A DNA stretch of 64,000 nt, from assembly GCF_002159845.1 (NCBI RefSeq), contig NZ_NFJK01000006.1, positions 62,001-126,000 on the forward strand, given 5' to 3'. This DNA is from Anaeromassilibacillus sp. An250 (GTDB taxonomy: Bacteria; Bacillota; Clostridia; Oscillospirales; Acutalibacteraceae). Both the position numbers and the translations under genes were made by a program. The first letter of the stretch is position 1. The number at the start of each line of letters is the position of its first letter. The notes below the pieces were generated by a model. The model was given only the letters and a program-made list of their open reading frames with translations, did no database searches and was not told the DNA's origin. Shown here piece by piece: positions 44,562-53,594 of this stretch.

Positions 44562-46964
44562 TTAAATCACTTGCTCCGTGCGTTCGATGATGTCGTCCTG
44601 GGTCTGGCGGGAGAGCACATTGAAGAAAGCGCTATAGCCCGCTACCCGCACAATCAAATCGCGGTGCTTTTCTGGATGCACCTGGGCATCCCGCAAAGTT
44701 TCGCGGGAGACCACATTGAACTGCACATGGAATCCATGCAGCGTATCAAAGAATACACGCAACATCGCAATCAGCTTTTGACGGTTCTCCTCTTTCTCCA
44801 GCATCTGCGGGTTTACCTTCTGATTTAGCAGCACGCCCCCGGTGATCTTGTCAGTGGGCAATTTGGAAATAGATTTAAAGACCGCGGTCGGCCCGTGTTT
44901 ATCTGCCGCATGGGAGGGCGAGCATCCCTCCGCCAGAGGTTCCCCTGCTTTCCGGCCGTCCGGGGTTGCCGTGGTTCCGGCGCCCTGCGGGACGTTTGCG
45001 GAGATCGAAGAGGTCCCTGCATAGTATACACCTCCGATGGGTCCACGTCCATAGCGGGTGTTGTGATAATGGGACAATTCGTCGATATAGATGTCATAAG
45101 AAGCGCGGGTAAGCGAATCCACATAGTCGTCGTCGTTGCCGTATTTCGGGGCCGCGATCAGCAGCTTGCGGATGCGTTCGCCCTCTTCCCCTTCGAAATT
45201 GTTCATCAGGGCGTCCCAGAGCTGGGCTGGGGTCATCGAATGGTCTTCGAACACACATTTCTTAATCGCAGCCATGGAGTCTCCCTGGTTGGCGATTCCG
45301 ACCTGCAAATCGCTGATGAAATCATAGACCGCGCCGCCTTCTTTGAGGTTCAAACCGCGCTCGATGCAATCGTCGCACAATGCGGAGCACAGGATGTCCG
45401 CCGTATCCTTCTCCAGGACCGTGTCGCAGCAATTGTCGATGATAACGCACTGACGGGTAAACTCGCGGATGATCTTATCCCAAGCCGCCATGACCTGGTC
45501 AAAAGAGGTCATATCCTTGAAGTGTCCCACACCCTCGCAGACCTTGATGCCGGACTCGATATCGACTCCGTCGTTCAGCGCGATCATCAGGGACTTCGGG
45601 AAGTTCAAAAAGCTCATCCCGGTGCAGCGGTATCCCCACTTCCCGGGGACAGCCACTTCGACGCAGCCGATGGCACTGTAGTCGTATGCATCCTCCGGCT
45701 TGACGCCCTTTTCGATGAAGGAGGGAATGATGATCTCATCGTTGTTAAACGCCGGCATACCAAATCCCAAGCGCATGACTTCGATGGCCTCGCGCATAAA
45801 GTCATCCGGCAAATTCTTATGATAGCGCACCGTCAGGTTTGGCTGAGTGAGGCGCGTCTGTGCGACGCTGCGCAGGATCAGGAAGCTCATCGGATTGACC
45901 GCGTCCTTCCCATCCGGCGTCTGGCCGCCCACGGTGACGTTTTGATAGAGCGGGCTACCCGCAGAAAAGCGGGTGTGGCTCCAGGAACGGATCTTATTGA
46001 TCGTATAGGTTTTCAGCCAAAGATTGGTCAAAAGCTCGCAAGCGGCCTCCTCTGTGATGCGGCCTTCCCGCAGATCTTTTCCGTAGTACGGGTCCAGGTA
46101 CTGATCCATCCGGCCATAGGAAAGCGAGTGGCCGTTGCTCTCAATTTGCAGGCAGAGATGCACCAGCCACAAAGCCTGCACCGCCTCATAGAAGGTGTCC
46201 GCCGGCTCATAGGGGACCTTATTGAGCACACGGCTCATCTCCAAAAGCTCCGCCTTACGGCCCTCGTCTGTCTCCTCCTGGGCCATCTTGAAGGCCAGGT
46301 TCGCATAGCGTTTGGCAAATGCCACCGTAGCGTCGATCACAATCAGCACCGCGCGGTAAAAATACGACTTATGCAGGTTTTCCGCCTCCGTCAGATCGAG
46401 CTCCTGGAGCTTCTGCTCCGCACGGGCGCGGTATTCCTTCAAGCCGGTTTGCAGCATCCGGCGGTAATTGACCGCTACATGCGCGTCGCCCGAGGTGATA
46501 TTCCCTTCCGCCTTGATGATACCCAAATCATAGAAGACCTTGGTCGCTGCCGGCATTGCCGCCAAGCCGCGGTCCTTGGTCGTATTGTGCTCCCAGAAGG
46601 GGGCAATGTCGCGCAGCACCTGCTTATTTTCCTCGGTGATATAGAAGCGGTCGCCGTCCCGCTTGTCAAATTGGTCCAGTTCTTCGATCACCCAATCCAT
46701 CGCATATTCCGGGAAGATCGGGGCTGCACGGTTGCTGGACGCCTGGTTCCCAGCCAGAAGCGTCTGCGGCTCGATGAAGATGCTCATCCCAGCCAGAACG
46801 TTGCGGTACATCAACGCGCGGCGAATCGCCAACGGCTGATCCATATTCTCACGGTAGGTCTGTGTGGTGATCTTCGCACGCTCCACGCAAACCATCGGTT
46901 TGGCATTCAAAAGTTCCTCGCGAAAATCGTGCATCCGAGGGGTCAATTCTCCAAAATGGCTCAT
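44562..46964 (-). CDS. Glycyl radical enzyme, dehydratase/lyase class (YbiW/PflD-like)
   Basis: The product is 800 residues. Active-site Cys in YSAIGCVEVAVPGKWG (about residue 431) is of the GCVE type of dehydratases/lyases, not the Cys-Cys of pyruvate formate-lyase; the glycyl radical site is RVAGYSAFF (about residue 775). The start at 46964 follows AGGAGG. Neighbours are a ROK kinase, an FSA-type aldolase and an activating enzyme. YbiW-type enzymes have, as I recall, been assigned as 1,5-anhydroglucitol-6-phosphate lyases; that function here is inference from homology and context. Oxygen-sensitive, cytoplasmic. Confidence 0.9.
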   Translation of the reverse strand: MSHFGELTPRMHDFREELLNAKPMVCVERAKITTQTYRENMDQPLAIRRALMYRNVLAGMSIFIEPQTLLAGNQASSNRAAPIFPEYAMDWVIEELDQFDKRDGDRFYITEENKQVLRDIAPFWEHNTTKDRGLAAMPAATKVFYDLGIIKAEGNITSGDAHVAVNYRRMLQTGLKEYRARAEQKLQELDLTEAENLHKSYFYRAVLIVIDATVAFAKRYANLAFKMAQEETDEGRKAELLEMSRVLNKVPYEPADTFYEAVQALWLVHLCLQIESNGHSLSYGRMDQYLDPYYGKDLREGRITEEAACELLTNLWLKTYTINKIRSWSHTRFSAGSPLYQNVTVGGQTPDGKDAVNPMSFLILRSVAQTRLTQPNLTVRYHKNLPDDFMREAIEVMRLGFGMPAFNNDEIIIPSFIEKGVKPEDAYDYSAIGCVEVAVPGKWGYRCTGMSFLNFPKSLMIALNDGVDIESGIKVCEGVGHFKDMTSFDQVMAAWDKIIREFTRQCVIIDNCCDTVLEKDTADILCSALCDDCIERGLNLKEGGAVYDFISDLQVGIANQGDSMAAIKKCVFEDHSMTPAQLWDALMNNFEGEEGERIRKLLIAAPKYGNDDDYVDSLTRASYDIYIDELSHYHNTRYGRGPIGGVYYAGTSSISANVPQGAGTTATPDGRKAGEPLAEGCSPSHAADKHGPTAVFKSISKLPTDKITGGVLLNQKVNPQMLEKEENRQKLIAMLRVFFDTLHGFHVQFNVVSRETLRDAQVHPEKHRDLIVRVAGYSAFFNVLSRQTQDDIIERTEQVI

Positions 46965-47005
46965 AAGAAGTCCTCCTAACGATAAATCATCTATTTGATG
47001 AACAA

Positions 47006-47974
47006 TCAAACGCAATTGGTTTCAGATACCAGCAGTTCCGCTGCGCCGATGATGCCGAAGTCCTCCCCCAGCTCGGCAAATCTGAAATACACGGGCAGAT
47101 CGTTGCCGTTGTATTGATCGAACAGCTCCCGTATGCGTGGGAATAGCCGGTCCCCAAAGTGGACCAGGCCGCCTCCAAAAACAAAACAGTTGATGTTCAG
47201 CACCTGATACAGATTATATAGCCAGACAGCCAGGTATTGGGCCATCTGTTCAACCGCCCATTTTGCCATCGGGTCGCCTTGATCGAACGCCTGCTGGATA
47301 TGTACCGCGGTGATCTGTTCCGGGCTGCCGGCCAATTCCGTCATCCGCGTTTTCTCCCCCGCTGCAATCTTTTGACGGATGTGCTTCACAATCATGGATC
47401 CGGAACAATACGACATAAAACAGCCCTTATTCCCGCATCCACATTCGATCCCCTGCCCAGGGGTAATCAGCATATGGCCGGTTTCCCCGGCCCATCCATA
47501 CCGGCCGCGGAAGAGCTGGTTGCGGATGATAATCCCGCTGGCGATCCCGGTGCTGACGGCGCAATAGACCATGTGTTGAAAGCCGCGCCCCGCCCCCTTT
47601 TTATGCTCCGCCAAAGCAGCGACATGGGTATCGTTGTCCAAGAGCACGCGCATACCGCCGAGCTTCTTCATCAGATATGCCCGTGCTGGGAAATCGTGGA
47701 TTTTCGTCAAATTGGTGGTCTTCAGGATCTTACCCTCTTCAAATAGGATAAAGGACGGCATGCCGATCCCGATCCCGCGCATCTGGTCCGCAGACAAATG
47801 ATGCTCTCGCATCATATCCTGAATGCTCTCCGCCAGCGCGTCAAAAAAAGGCTCCGCTTCTAGGGAGGGGTCCGACGGAACTTTCTTTTTAGCAATCAAA
47901 TTTTGGTTGCCATCGAATAAACCGTACGCAATTTTGGTTCCGCCGACATCCACGCCAATGGTGTACTGTCCCAC
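47006..47974 (-). CDS. ROK-family sugar kinase
   Basis: The product is 322 residues, no HTH, so a kinase not a repressor. Phosphate loop DVGGTKIAYGLFDG, catalytic Asp in LLDNDTHVAALAE, zinc-binding ECGCGNKGCFMSYCSG. In most sugar kinases of the family the residue after GC-x is Glu (GCLE); here it is Met, which may signal an altered sugar preference. First gene of the kinase, radical enzyme, aldolase operon. Likely phosphorylates the pathway's entry sugar at C6. Confidence 0.88.
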   Translation of the reverse strand: MGQYTIGVDVGGTKIAYGLFDGNQNLIAKKKVPSDPSLEAEPFFDALAESIQDMMREHHLSADQMRGIGIGMPSFILFEEGKILKTTNLTKIHDFPARAYLMKKLGGMRVLLDNDTHVAALAEHKKGAGRGFQHMVYCAVSTGIASGIIIRNQLFRGRYGWAGETGHMLITPGQGIECGCGNKGCFMSYCSGSMIVKHIRQKIAAGEKTRMTELAGSPEQITAVHIQQAFDQGDPMAKWAVEQMAQYLAVWLYNLYQVLNINCFVFGGGLVHFGDRLFPRIRELFDQYNGNDLPVYFRFAELGEDFGIIGAAELLVSETNCV

Positions 47975-48035
47975 TTTAGACGCTCCTTTCCGCCGCCCAA
48001 CCCTCGGGCGGCAAATCCGTTTTTCTGATACTTTT

Positions 48036-48063
48036 ATTATAACGGATAATCTTCAAATGTCAA
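48036..48063 (-). promoter_or_regulatory. Promoter of the ROK-GRE-FSA operon
   Basis: Minus strand TTGACA (48058-48063), 16-bp spacer, TATAAT (48036-48041). Confidence 0.82.
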
Positions 48064-48113
48064 TACAATATTTACATTCGTAAGTGTTTTTGATTCATAC
48101 ATTCCCATTTTGC

Positions 48114-48142
48114 TTTACAATTTCACTCGCGTTTGTTATAAT
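48114..48142 (+). promoter_or_regulatory. Promoter of the activating-enzyme gene
   Basis: TTTACA (48114-48119), 17-bp spacer, TATAAT (48137-48142). Between the two divergent promoters lies TTACATTCGTAA-like dyad sequence (48071-48083), whose TTACGAAT core recurs at about 49987, upstream of the DeoR gene; an operator is possible. Confidence 0.75.
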
Positions 48143-48165
48143 CAAGTCGTAAAGGAGGAGCCAAT

Positions 48166-49071
48166 ATGGAAAGCAAAGGCTGTGTTTTTAATATTCAAAA
48201 GTTTAGCACCAACGACGGACCCGGAATCCGCACGACGGTATTCCTGAAGGGTTGCCCACTGCACTGCGGTTGGTGCTCCAACCCGGAGTCGCAGGCGCAA
48301 AAACCGCAGATCTTATGGGATCTATCCAAATGTGTGCGCTGCCAGCAATGCGTCCAAACATGCCCGCAGCATGCCGTCCAGTTCGATGTGGAATCCGGAA
48401 GCATCCGTTTTGATTTCAAAACCTGTGTGGGATGCGGCGCCTGCGTTGCACAGTGCCCACAGGAAGCCTTGACCCTGGAAGGGGAATGGAAAGACGTGGA
48501 AGACGTTGTCGCCGTCTGCCTGCAGGACCGTATTTTTTATGAGGGTTCCGGCGGCGGTGTGACCCTATCCGGTGGGGAACCGATGATGCAGCCCGACTTT
48601 GCCGCCGCTTTGCTCTCCCGGCTGAAGCAGGAGGGTATCGCCACCGCGATTGAGACGACTGGATATGCGCCGTCCGCTGTGTTCAACCGGCTGCTTCCGG
48701 ACATCGACCTCTTTTTATTTGACTGCAAGCATTACGACCGGCAAAAACATTATGAAGCGACCGGCGTGTATAACGATCCAATCCTGCAAAATTTGAAGAC
48801 AGCCCTCCAATCGGGCAAAGAGGTGATTGTCCGCATCCCGGTGATCCCGGGGGTCAACAACCAGCTGGACGACGCACAGGGGTTCTGCGAACTTTTTAAG
48901 ACCCTTGGCGTTAAGCGGATCAACCTCCTCCCCTTCCATCAATTTGGGGAACGGAAATACGATTTTTTGAACCGGGTCTATTCCCTTCATGGCATTCCGG
49001 CACTTCACGAAGCCGACTTGGAGGCGTTCCGTGCGGTTTTCCTCAAAAACGGCTTTGACTGCTTTTTCTAA
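48166..49071 (+). CDS. Glycyl radical enzyme activating enzyme (radical SAM)
   Basis: The product is 301 residues. Radical SAM cluster in CPLHCGWC, followed by two ferredoxin-like clusters (CVRCQQCVQTCPQ, CVGCGACVAQCPQ), the arrangement of dehydratase-class activases; then SGGEPMMQPDF. It installs the glycyl radical on the enzyme encoded at 44562-46964. AAAGGAGGAG precedes the start. Divergent from the ROK-GRE-FSA operon over a 191-bp regulatory gap. Confidence 0.93.
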   Translation: MESKGCVFNIQKFSTNDGPGIRTTVFLKGCPLHCGWCSNPESQAQKPQILWDLSKCVRCQQCVQTCPQHAVQFDVESGSIRFDFKTCVGCGACVAQCPQEALTLEGEWKDVEDVVAVCLQDRIFYEGSGGGVTLSGGEPMMQPDFAAALLSRLKQEGIATAIETTGYAPSAVFNRLLPDIDLFLFDCKHYDRQKHYEATGVYNDPILQNLKTALQSGKEVIVRIPVIPGVNNQLDDAQGFCELFKTLGVKRINLLPFHQFGERKYDFLNRVYSLHGIPALHEADLEAFRAVFLKNGFDCFF

Positions 49072-49115
49072 ACCGCTCGTTTTCCTAATTACATATGAAA
49101 AATTAAATATAAAAG

Positions 49116-49161
49116 AAAATCCTCCCTATACGGCATTTACATGTCATATAGGGAGGATTTT
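49116..49161. terminator. Bidirectional terminator
   Basis: AAAATCCTCCCTATA (49116-49130) pairs perfectly with 49147-49161. It separates the convergent activase and DeoR genes. Confidence 0.88.
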
Positions 49162-49187
49162 ACTTGCTCTTCTTTTCCCTTTTGCAC

Positions 49188-49946
49188 TTATTCCTCACCC
49201 GGTACCTTTCTCACGTCAACCCCCTGGTTCATGAGAAACACCTCTGTCTCCAAGGGAATCGCATCGTCCGTCTGCACGATGGAAACCTGTTTGGTCGGGA
49301 GAAGGGTGACCACACCCTGCCTAGAAAATTTGCTCGATTCCGTCAAAACGATCACCTGGTCCGCCTGGCCAGCCATATCGCGCACGGTCTCTGCACGGAG
49401 CAGGTCATTGCCGGTGAAACCGTTCTCCTTTCGGAAACCGTCGGCGCCAATAAAAAGCTTATTGACAAAAAAGTTCTGTGCGCACTGCCGGGCCACCGGT
49501 CCCACCATCACCTGGGATTCATTTTGGTAATCGCCGCCCAAAAGAATGATTTTAGCCGTTGGCAGACGCCGGACATAGCCGGCGATAAATGCGGAATTCG
49601 TCACAATGGTCACGTCGCGTTTATGGGTACAAAGCTCATCGGCGAGAAGCGCACAGCAGGAGCCAGATTCGATCATCACCGTCTCCCCATCCCGGACGAG
49701 ACTTGCCGCAGCTTGGGCAATCCGGCGTTTCAAATCGTAATGATAGGCAAGGCGGTTATTGATGTCGTCGTTGGAGCAGAGAACGGCATAGCCGTGCTCG
49801 CGTTTAATCAACCCTTTTTGTTCCAATTGATCCAAATCCTTGCGGGTTGTCACTTGGGACACATGCAAAAGCTGCGCCAGCTTTGCTACTTCAATCCGAT
49901 TGTGCTCTGTTACAATTTCTAAAATTTTTGTCTGACGGGTTGTCAT
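49188..49946 (-). CDS. DeoR-family transcriptional regulator
   Basis: The product is 252 residues. N-terminal winged HTH (RQTKILEIVTEHNRIEVAKL, VTTRKDLDQLEQKGLIKREH), then a DeoR C-terminal sugar-phosphate sensor domain (IESGSCCALLADEL, ILLGGDY, FIGADGF). The start at 49946 has AAGGA 8 bases upstream. It ends the sugar locus and probably represses the divergent promoters at 48036-48142 until a sugar phosphate binds. Confidence 0.88.
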   Translation of the reverse strand: MTTRQTKILEIVTEHNRIEVAKLAQLLHVSQVTTRKDLDQLEQKGLIKREHGYAVLCSNDDINNRLAYHYDLKRRIAQAAASLVRDGETVMIESGSCCALLADELCTHKRDVTIVTNSAFIAGYVRRLPTAKIILLGGDYQNESQVMVGPVARQCAQNFFVNKLFIGADGFRKENGFTGNDLLRAETVRDMAGQADQVIVLTESSKFSRQGVVTLLPTKQVSIVQTDDAIPLETEVFLMNQGVDVRKVPGEE

Positions 49947-50155
49947 GTGCCTCATCCTTTCTGAAAGAAATTTTAGCACATTTTCATTACGAATACCAGA
50001 TAAATCTTTTCATATGCAAGTAAATTTGCCTTCTTTGTGAAATTCGCCTGCAAAATACTCTCTTACAATGCCATTTCCTTGCGCTGAATGAAACAAGCTA
50101 CTACCTTTCATAGTAAGTCCTCATATAGATATGGAAACGCTTTTATCATAAAACA

Positions 50156-50188
50156 AACCAGGCACCGCCCCAAGGGGGATGCCTGGTT
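50156..50188. terminator. Terminator of the PepSY gene
   Basis: AACCAGGCA (50156-50164) pairs with TGCCTGGTT (50180-50188), with an inner CCCC/GGGG stem. The rest of 49989-50223 shows nothing else. Confidence 0.75.
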
Positions 50189-50223
50189 ACATTTTCCAAT
50201 ATCAATTGATCGGACTTCAAAAA

Positions 50224-51216
50224 TCAATCCACATCTTTTTCGTAGTTGAGAATGTCGCCTGTATTCGCATCGATTTCATAGGAATATTCCGTTCTTCCGA
50301 CATCCCATTCCACCTCATAAAGGAGACGCCCGTCGTCGCGGTCCTGCTCCACTTTCAAGCGCTGCACATCGCTTTCCGCAACGCCCGCATGCTTCAAAGC
50401 AATTTGCTTTGCTTCATCGGCCGTCAACGCCGCATCCCCAGCTTCCGTGCCGCTGGGAGCCGTGTAATACTCGGCGTCGTGGTCATACGACAGAATCTCT
50501 CCGGAAACTGCATCAATGTCATAATCGTATTCCGTGTTGTCCTGATAGAACTCCACCTCATACTTCCATCTGCCGTCGTCCCTCTCCAGATGTGTGCGGA
50601 CAAATTTGACGCTGTCTTTGCTGACGCCCGCATGATCCAAAGCGGCCTTTTGCGCTGCTTCCTCTCCAATATAGGTGCCGGAAGCCGTTTGGGTGTCTGC
50701 CGCAGCCGATGTACTGCTCTTTGCCGAAGAATCGCCACTGGCGTCTTTCTTGGGAGCCGTTTCACCCGTCGCCGCTGGAGCCTGCGAACTTGCCGTCTCC
50801 TGATTAGTCTGTGCGGACGGGGCCCAATCCTCTATATCCCGATCCATGGAGAGAATTTCCCCGGTCGTCGCATCGATATCGTAATCGTACTCTTCGTTTC
50901 CAACAAGGAACTCAATATCGTACTGCGCGCGATTGTCGTCGTAGTCCAAACGCGCCTTGCGGAACTGCACTTCCTCTTCTGCAAGTCCGGCATTTTTGAG
51001 GGCGATTTCCTTTGCTTCCTGTTCCGTGATGTAGTCGCTCGATGCGCTTCCTGCCATGCCGGCGGAAAGATTGCTGGAAGGAGAGCCCACGGGAGCTACG
51101 CCTGCGCCGGAAGAAGCTCCAGCAGCTGGGTCCGTCGCGTTGGAACCGCAGCCCGTAAACAATACTGCACTAAGAATCAAAGCGGAAGCCGCTAACCATA
51201 TATGTTTCCGATTCAT
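50224..51216 (-). CDS. PepSY-domain lipoprotein with three PepSY repeats
   Basis: The product is 330 residues. Lipoprotein signal peptide with lipobox LFTGC near residue 23; then three PepSY-like units (about 60-130, 185-250, 265-330), each with an AKEIALKNAG-type helix and a YDYDIDA.TGEILS strand pair, separated by Ala/Ser-rich linkers. Surface-anchored, extracytoplasmic; PepSY domains are thought to modulate proteases or bind peptides or ligands. Third gene after the response regulator and kinase, so a likely output or sensor partner of that system. Confidence 0.85.
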   Translation of the reverse strand: MNRKHIWLAASALILSAVLFTGCGSNATDPAAGASSGAGVAPVGSPSSNLSAGMAGSASSDYITEQEAKEIALKNAGLAEEEVQFRKARLDYDDNRAQYDIEFLVGNEEYDYDIDATTGEILSMDRDIEDWAPSAQTNQETASSQAPAATGETAPKKDASGDSSAKSSTSAAADTQTASGTYIGEEAAQKAALDHAGVSKDSVKFVRTHLERDDGRWKYEVEFYQDNTEYDYDIDAVSGEILSYDHDAEYYTAPSGTEAGDAALTADEAKQIALKHAGVAESDVQRLKVEQDRDDGRLLYEVEWDVGRTEYSYEIDANTGDILNYEKDVD

Positions 51217-51326
51217 ACATCATACATCCTTTCCAAAAGCGTATTGGTTTGTTTCAGTGACTTCAGTATACCCACGAAAGATTAAAGTCACATTAAACGA
51301 TGCATGAATTTTAACATTTTTATAAT

Positions 51327-52676
51327 TTAAGGGCACGGAAACGAAAAGGTAAACGCCGTCCCCTGTCCAAGCGTACTTTCCACATAGATTTCCCCGCCAT
51401 GCGCTTCCACAATCCATTTCACCATGGACAGTCCCAGTCCCGCGCCGCTGGCGCTTCGCGCGGGGTCCGCCTGCCAAAAGCGCTCCCAAACGCGTTCCAG
51501 ATTCTCTGGGGCGATTCCAATCCCGTTGTCTTGGACACAGCCCTGGATGGTTCCATCCTTTTGCGTCAGCTGTACGTTCAGCCAACCGTTCTCCCGGCCA
51601 TATTTAATGCCATTTTCAATTAAATTGATCCACATGCGCATCAGCATCGTCTCATCTCCCAGCATCTCAATGTCCGGTTGGATGTTTGTCTCGATGCGAA
51701 TCCCACGCTTTTCGGCGTTCTCCTGCTGTTGTTCCGCCACCATGCTCGCCAAATCGCTGAGATTGACCGTTTCAAAATGCAATTTCTCATGGCCCTTATC
51801 TGCACGGGCAAGCATCAAAAGCTGGGAAATCAGCGCGGCCATCTTTTCCGCCTGGTTGAGGACCGCCGCAAGCGCTTCCTTCGCCTCATCCAGTGTTTGG
51901 GCATTCTCAATCGCATATTCGCACTGGGAAATGATCACCGTGGTCGGCGTGCGCAGCTCATGGGAGGCGTCGGACGTAAATTGTTTTTCGGTTTCAAACG
52001 CTTTTTCCAGGCGGGCAAACATCCTGTCAAATTCCGCGGCTAACGTATAGATCTCATCCCGCCCTTCTCCAAGCGCGATGCGGCGGGACAGGTCGTCCCC
52101 CTCCCCAATTTCTTTCGCCGTCTGGATAATCCTCCGGACCGGGCGGAATGCGCGGCGTGTAATGAGATAACCGCCAACCGCTGCAAATAGCACAAAAAAT
52201 GGCAGAATGATCCATGCGAAGCGAAAGAGGGTCGATATGGTCGAATCGATTTGGTCGGCCTCCGCTACGCTGCGAATCCACACTGTTCCGTATCCATACA
52301 CCTGTTTCTGCTCGTCATATACATACCAGCTCTTCTCTCCGGAGGGAATGGTGCGCAGGTCATTCGGAGCGAAAACCGCTGAATTGTCAAAGTCCCTGGG
52401 CACGGCTCCGTACAGCGGCACGCCGCCCCCGTCGTAAACCGAAAGATAAATGCCGTCCTTGAAGTATTCTAAATCGTCGTCGATCTCGATGGCCCCATCG
52501 TCGGAACCGATCTCATGCCATGCGGCGGCCACCATATCCATCATCTGGCTTTTCGTCCCCTCCAATGCCGACTGCGCGCCCAAAGAGAACAAAAACGCCA
52601 GCACAATACTGACCAGCAGCACCATGAGCAAAGTAAACCATAGAGTTACTTTTAATTGAATCGATAAACGCCTCAT
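51327..52676 (-). CDS. Sensor histidine kinase
   Basis: The product is 449 residues. Membrane helix about 10-30, extracytoplasmic domain, second helix about 165-185, HAMP, H-box SDASHELRTPTTV, N-box NLIENGIKYG, G1 DNGIGI, G2 GAGLGLSM. Intact and full length. Overlaps the response regulator stop by 4 bp. The signal is unknown; the PepSY lipoprotein downstream may take part in sensing. Confidence 0.93.
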   Translation of the reverse strand: MRRLSIQLKVTLWFTLLMVLLVSIVLAFLFSLGAQSALEGTKSQMMDMVAAAWHEIGSDDGAIEIDDDLEYFKDGIYLSVYDGGGVPLYGAVPRDFDNSAVFAPNDLRTIPSGEKSWYVYDEQKQVYGYGTVWIRSVAEADQIDSTISTLFRFAWIILPFFVLFAAVGGYLITRRAFRPVRRIIQTAKEIGEGDDLSRRIALGEGRDEIYTLAAEFDRMFARLEKAFETEKQFTSDASHELRTPTTVIISQCEYAIENAQTLDEAKEALAAVLNQAEKMAALISQLLMLARADKGHEKLHFETVNLSDLASMVAEQQQENAEKRGIRIETNIQPDIEMLGDETMLMRMWINLIENGIKYGRENGWLNVQLTQKDGTIQGCVQDNGIGIAPENLERVWERFWQADPARSASGAGLGLSMVKWIVEAHGGEIYVESTLGQGTAFTFSFPCP

Positions 52677-53347
52677 GTTTCCTCCCGCAGCACATAGCCC
52701 ACCCCACGGACCGTATGGATCAATTTCGGTTCAAATCCGTCATCCAGCTTTTTGCGCAGATAGCGGATATAGACGTCCACCACATTCGATCCACCCTCGT
52801 AATCATAATTCCAGATGTGATGGCTGATCTTTTCCCGGGAAAGGACCACGCCGCTGTTCCGGATCATATATTCCAAAATCGCAAATTCTTTGCTGGAAAG
52901 CGATACCGCCTTCCCGCCCCGTTTGACCGTGCGCGCTGTACAATCCACGGTCAAGTCCGCCACGGTGAATACGTCACTGGTGCTGTCCGATGTGCGCCGG
53001 ATCATCACCCGGAGCCTGGCAAGCAGCTCGTCAAAGGCAAAGGGCTTCACCAGATAATCGTCCGCACCAGCATCCAAACCCGTAACCCGGTCTTCAATCC
53101 GGTCCCTCGCCGTCAACAGGAGCACCGGCGTCTTACTTCCCTTCCCGCGGAGTTCTCGCAGCACCTCCAGCCCATTGATTCCAGGCAACATAATATCCAA
53201 AACGATGGCATCGTATTCCGCGCAGCACAGATAGTCCAGCGCGTCCGTCCCATTCAAGCAGCTATCCACGCTGTAATGGGCTGCCTGCAATTGTTTTACA
53301 AGCAAGTGGTTGAGCTCCGGTTCATCTTCTACGACTAACAGCCTCAT
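52673..53347 (-). CDS. OmpR/PhoB-family response regulator
   Basis: The product is 224 residues. Receiver domain about 1-118 with phosphoacceptor Asp in AIVLDIMLPG and Lys in DYLVKPFAF; winged-helix effector about 125-220 (VLSREKISHHIWNYDYEGGS, YIRYLRKKL). The start at 53347 follows GGAGG. First gene of the two-component/PepSY operon. Confidence 0.93.
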   Translation of the reverse strand: MRLLVVEDEPELNHLLVKQLQAAHYSVDSCLNGTDALDYLCCAEYDAIVLDIMLPGINGLEVLRELRGKGSKTPVLLLTARDRIEDRVTGLDAGADDYLVKPFAFDELLARLRVMIRRTSDSTSDVFTVADLTVDCTARTVKRGGKAVSLSSKEFAILEYMIRNSGVVLSREKISHHIWNYDYEGGSNVVDVYIRYLRKKLDDGFEPKLIHTVRGVGYVLREET

Positions 53348-53491
53348 ATTAACTCCCTCCATTGTACCTTTATTATGATGCATATGCTTCCGCCAATCAA
53401 GGGTCAATTGAATAATATCAGGGAAAATCATCTGCCTACGGATAACCGGCTTCCTTTGCAGCACATGAATATCCGGCAGATAACCGCAAAA

Positions 53492-53536
53492 AATAGGGGC
53501 CCAGCCGCATCTTGAAAACACGGCCAAGCCCCTATT
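53492..53536. terminator. Terminator of the ech operon
   Basis: AATAGGGGC (53492-53500) pairs with GCCCCTATT (53528-53536), with AT-rich runs outside both arms; lies between echF and the response regulator gene. Confidence 0.7.
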
Positions 53537-53594
53537 CTATTTTCAGCCTTTTCCAAACCGGAATCCTATCAAATGATTGCCCCGGTTTTATTTC

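Noticed and set aside
44562-46964. Pyruvate formate-lyase
   Set aside because: The active-site segment is GCVE with a single Cys, not the adjacent Cys-Cys of pyruvate formate-lyase, and the activase has the extra ferredoxin domain of dehydratase-class systems.
44895-46979. Open frame of 694 codons on the plus strand
   Set aside because: Antisense shadow of the glycyl radical enzyme gene, which has all its catalytic motifs.
47006-47974. ROK protein as a transcriptional repressor
   Set aside because: The protein starts directly at the phosphate loop and has no N-terminal HTH, so it is a kinase-type ROK protein.
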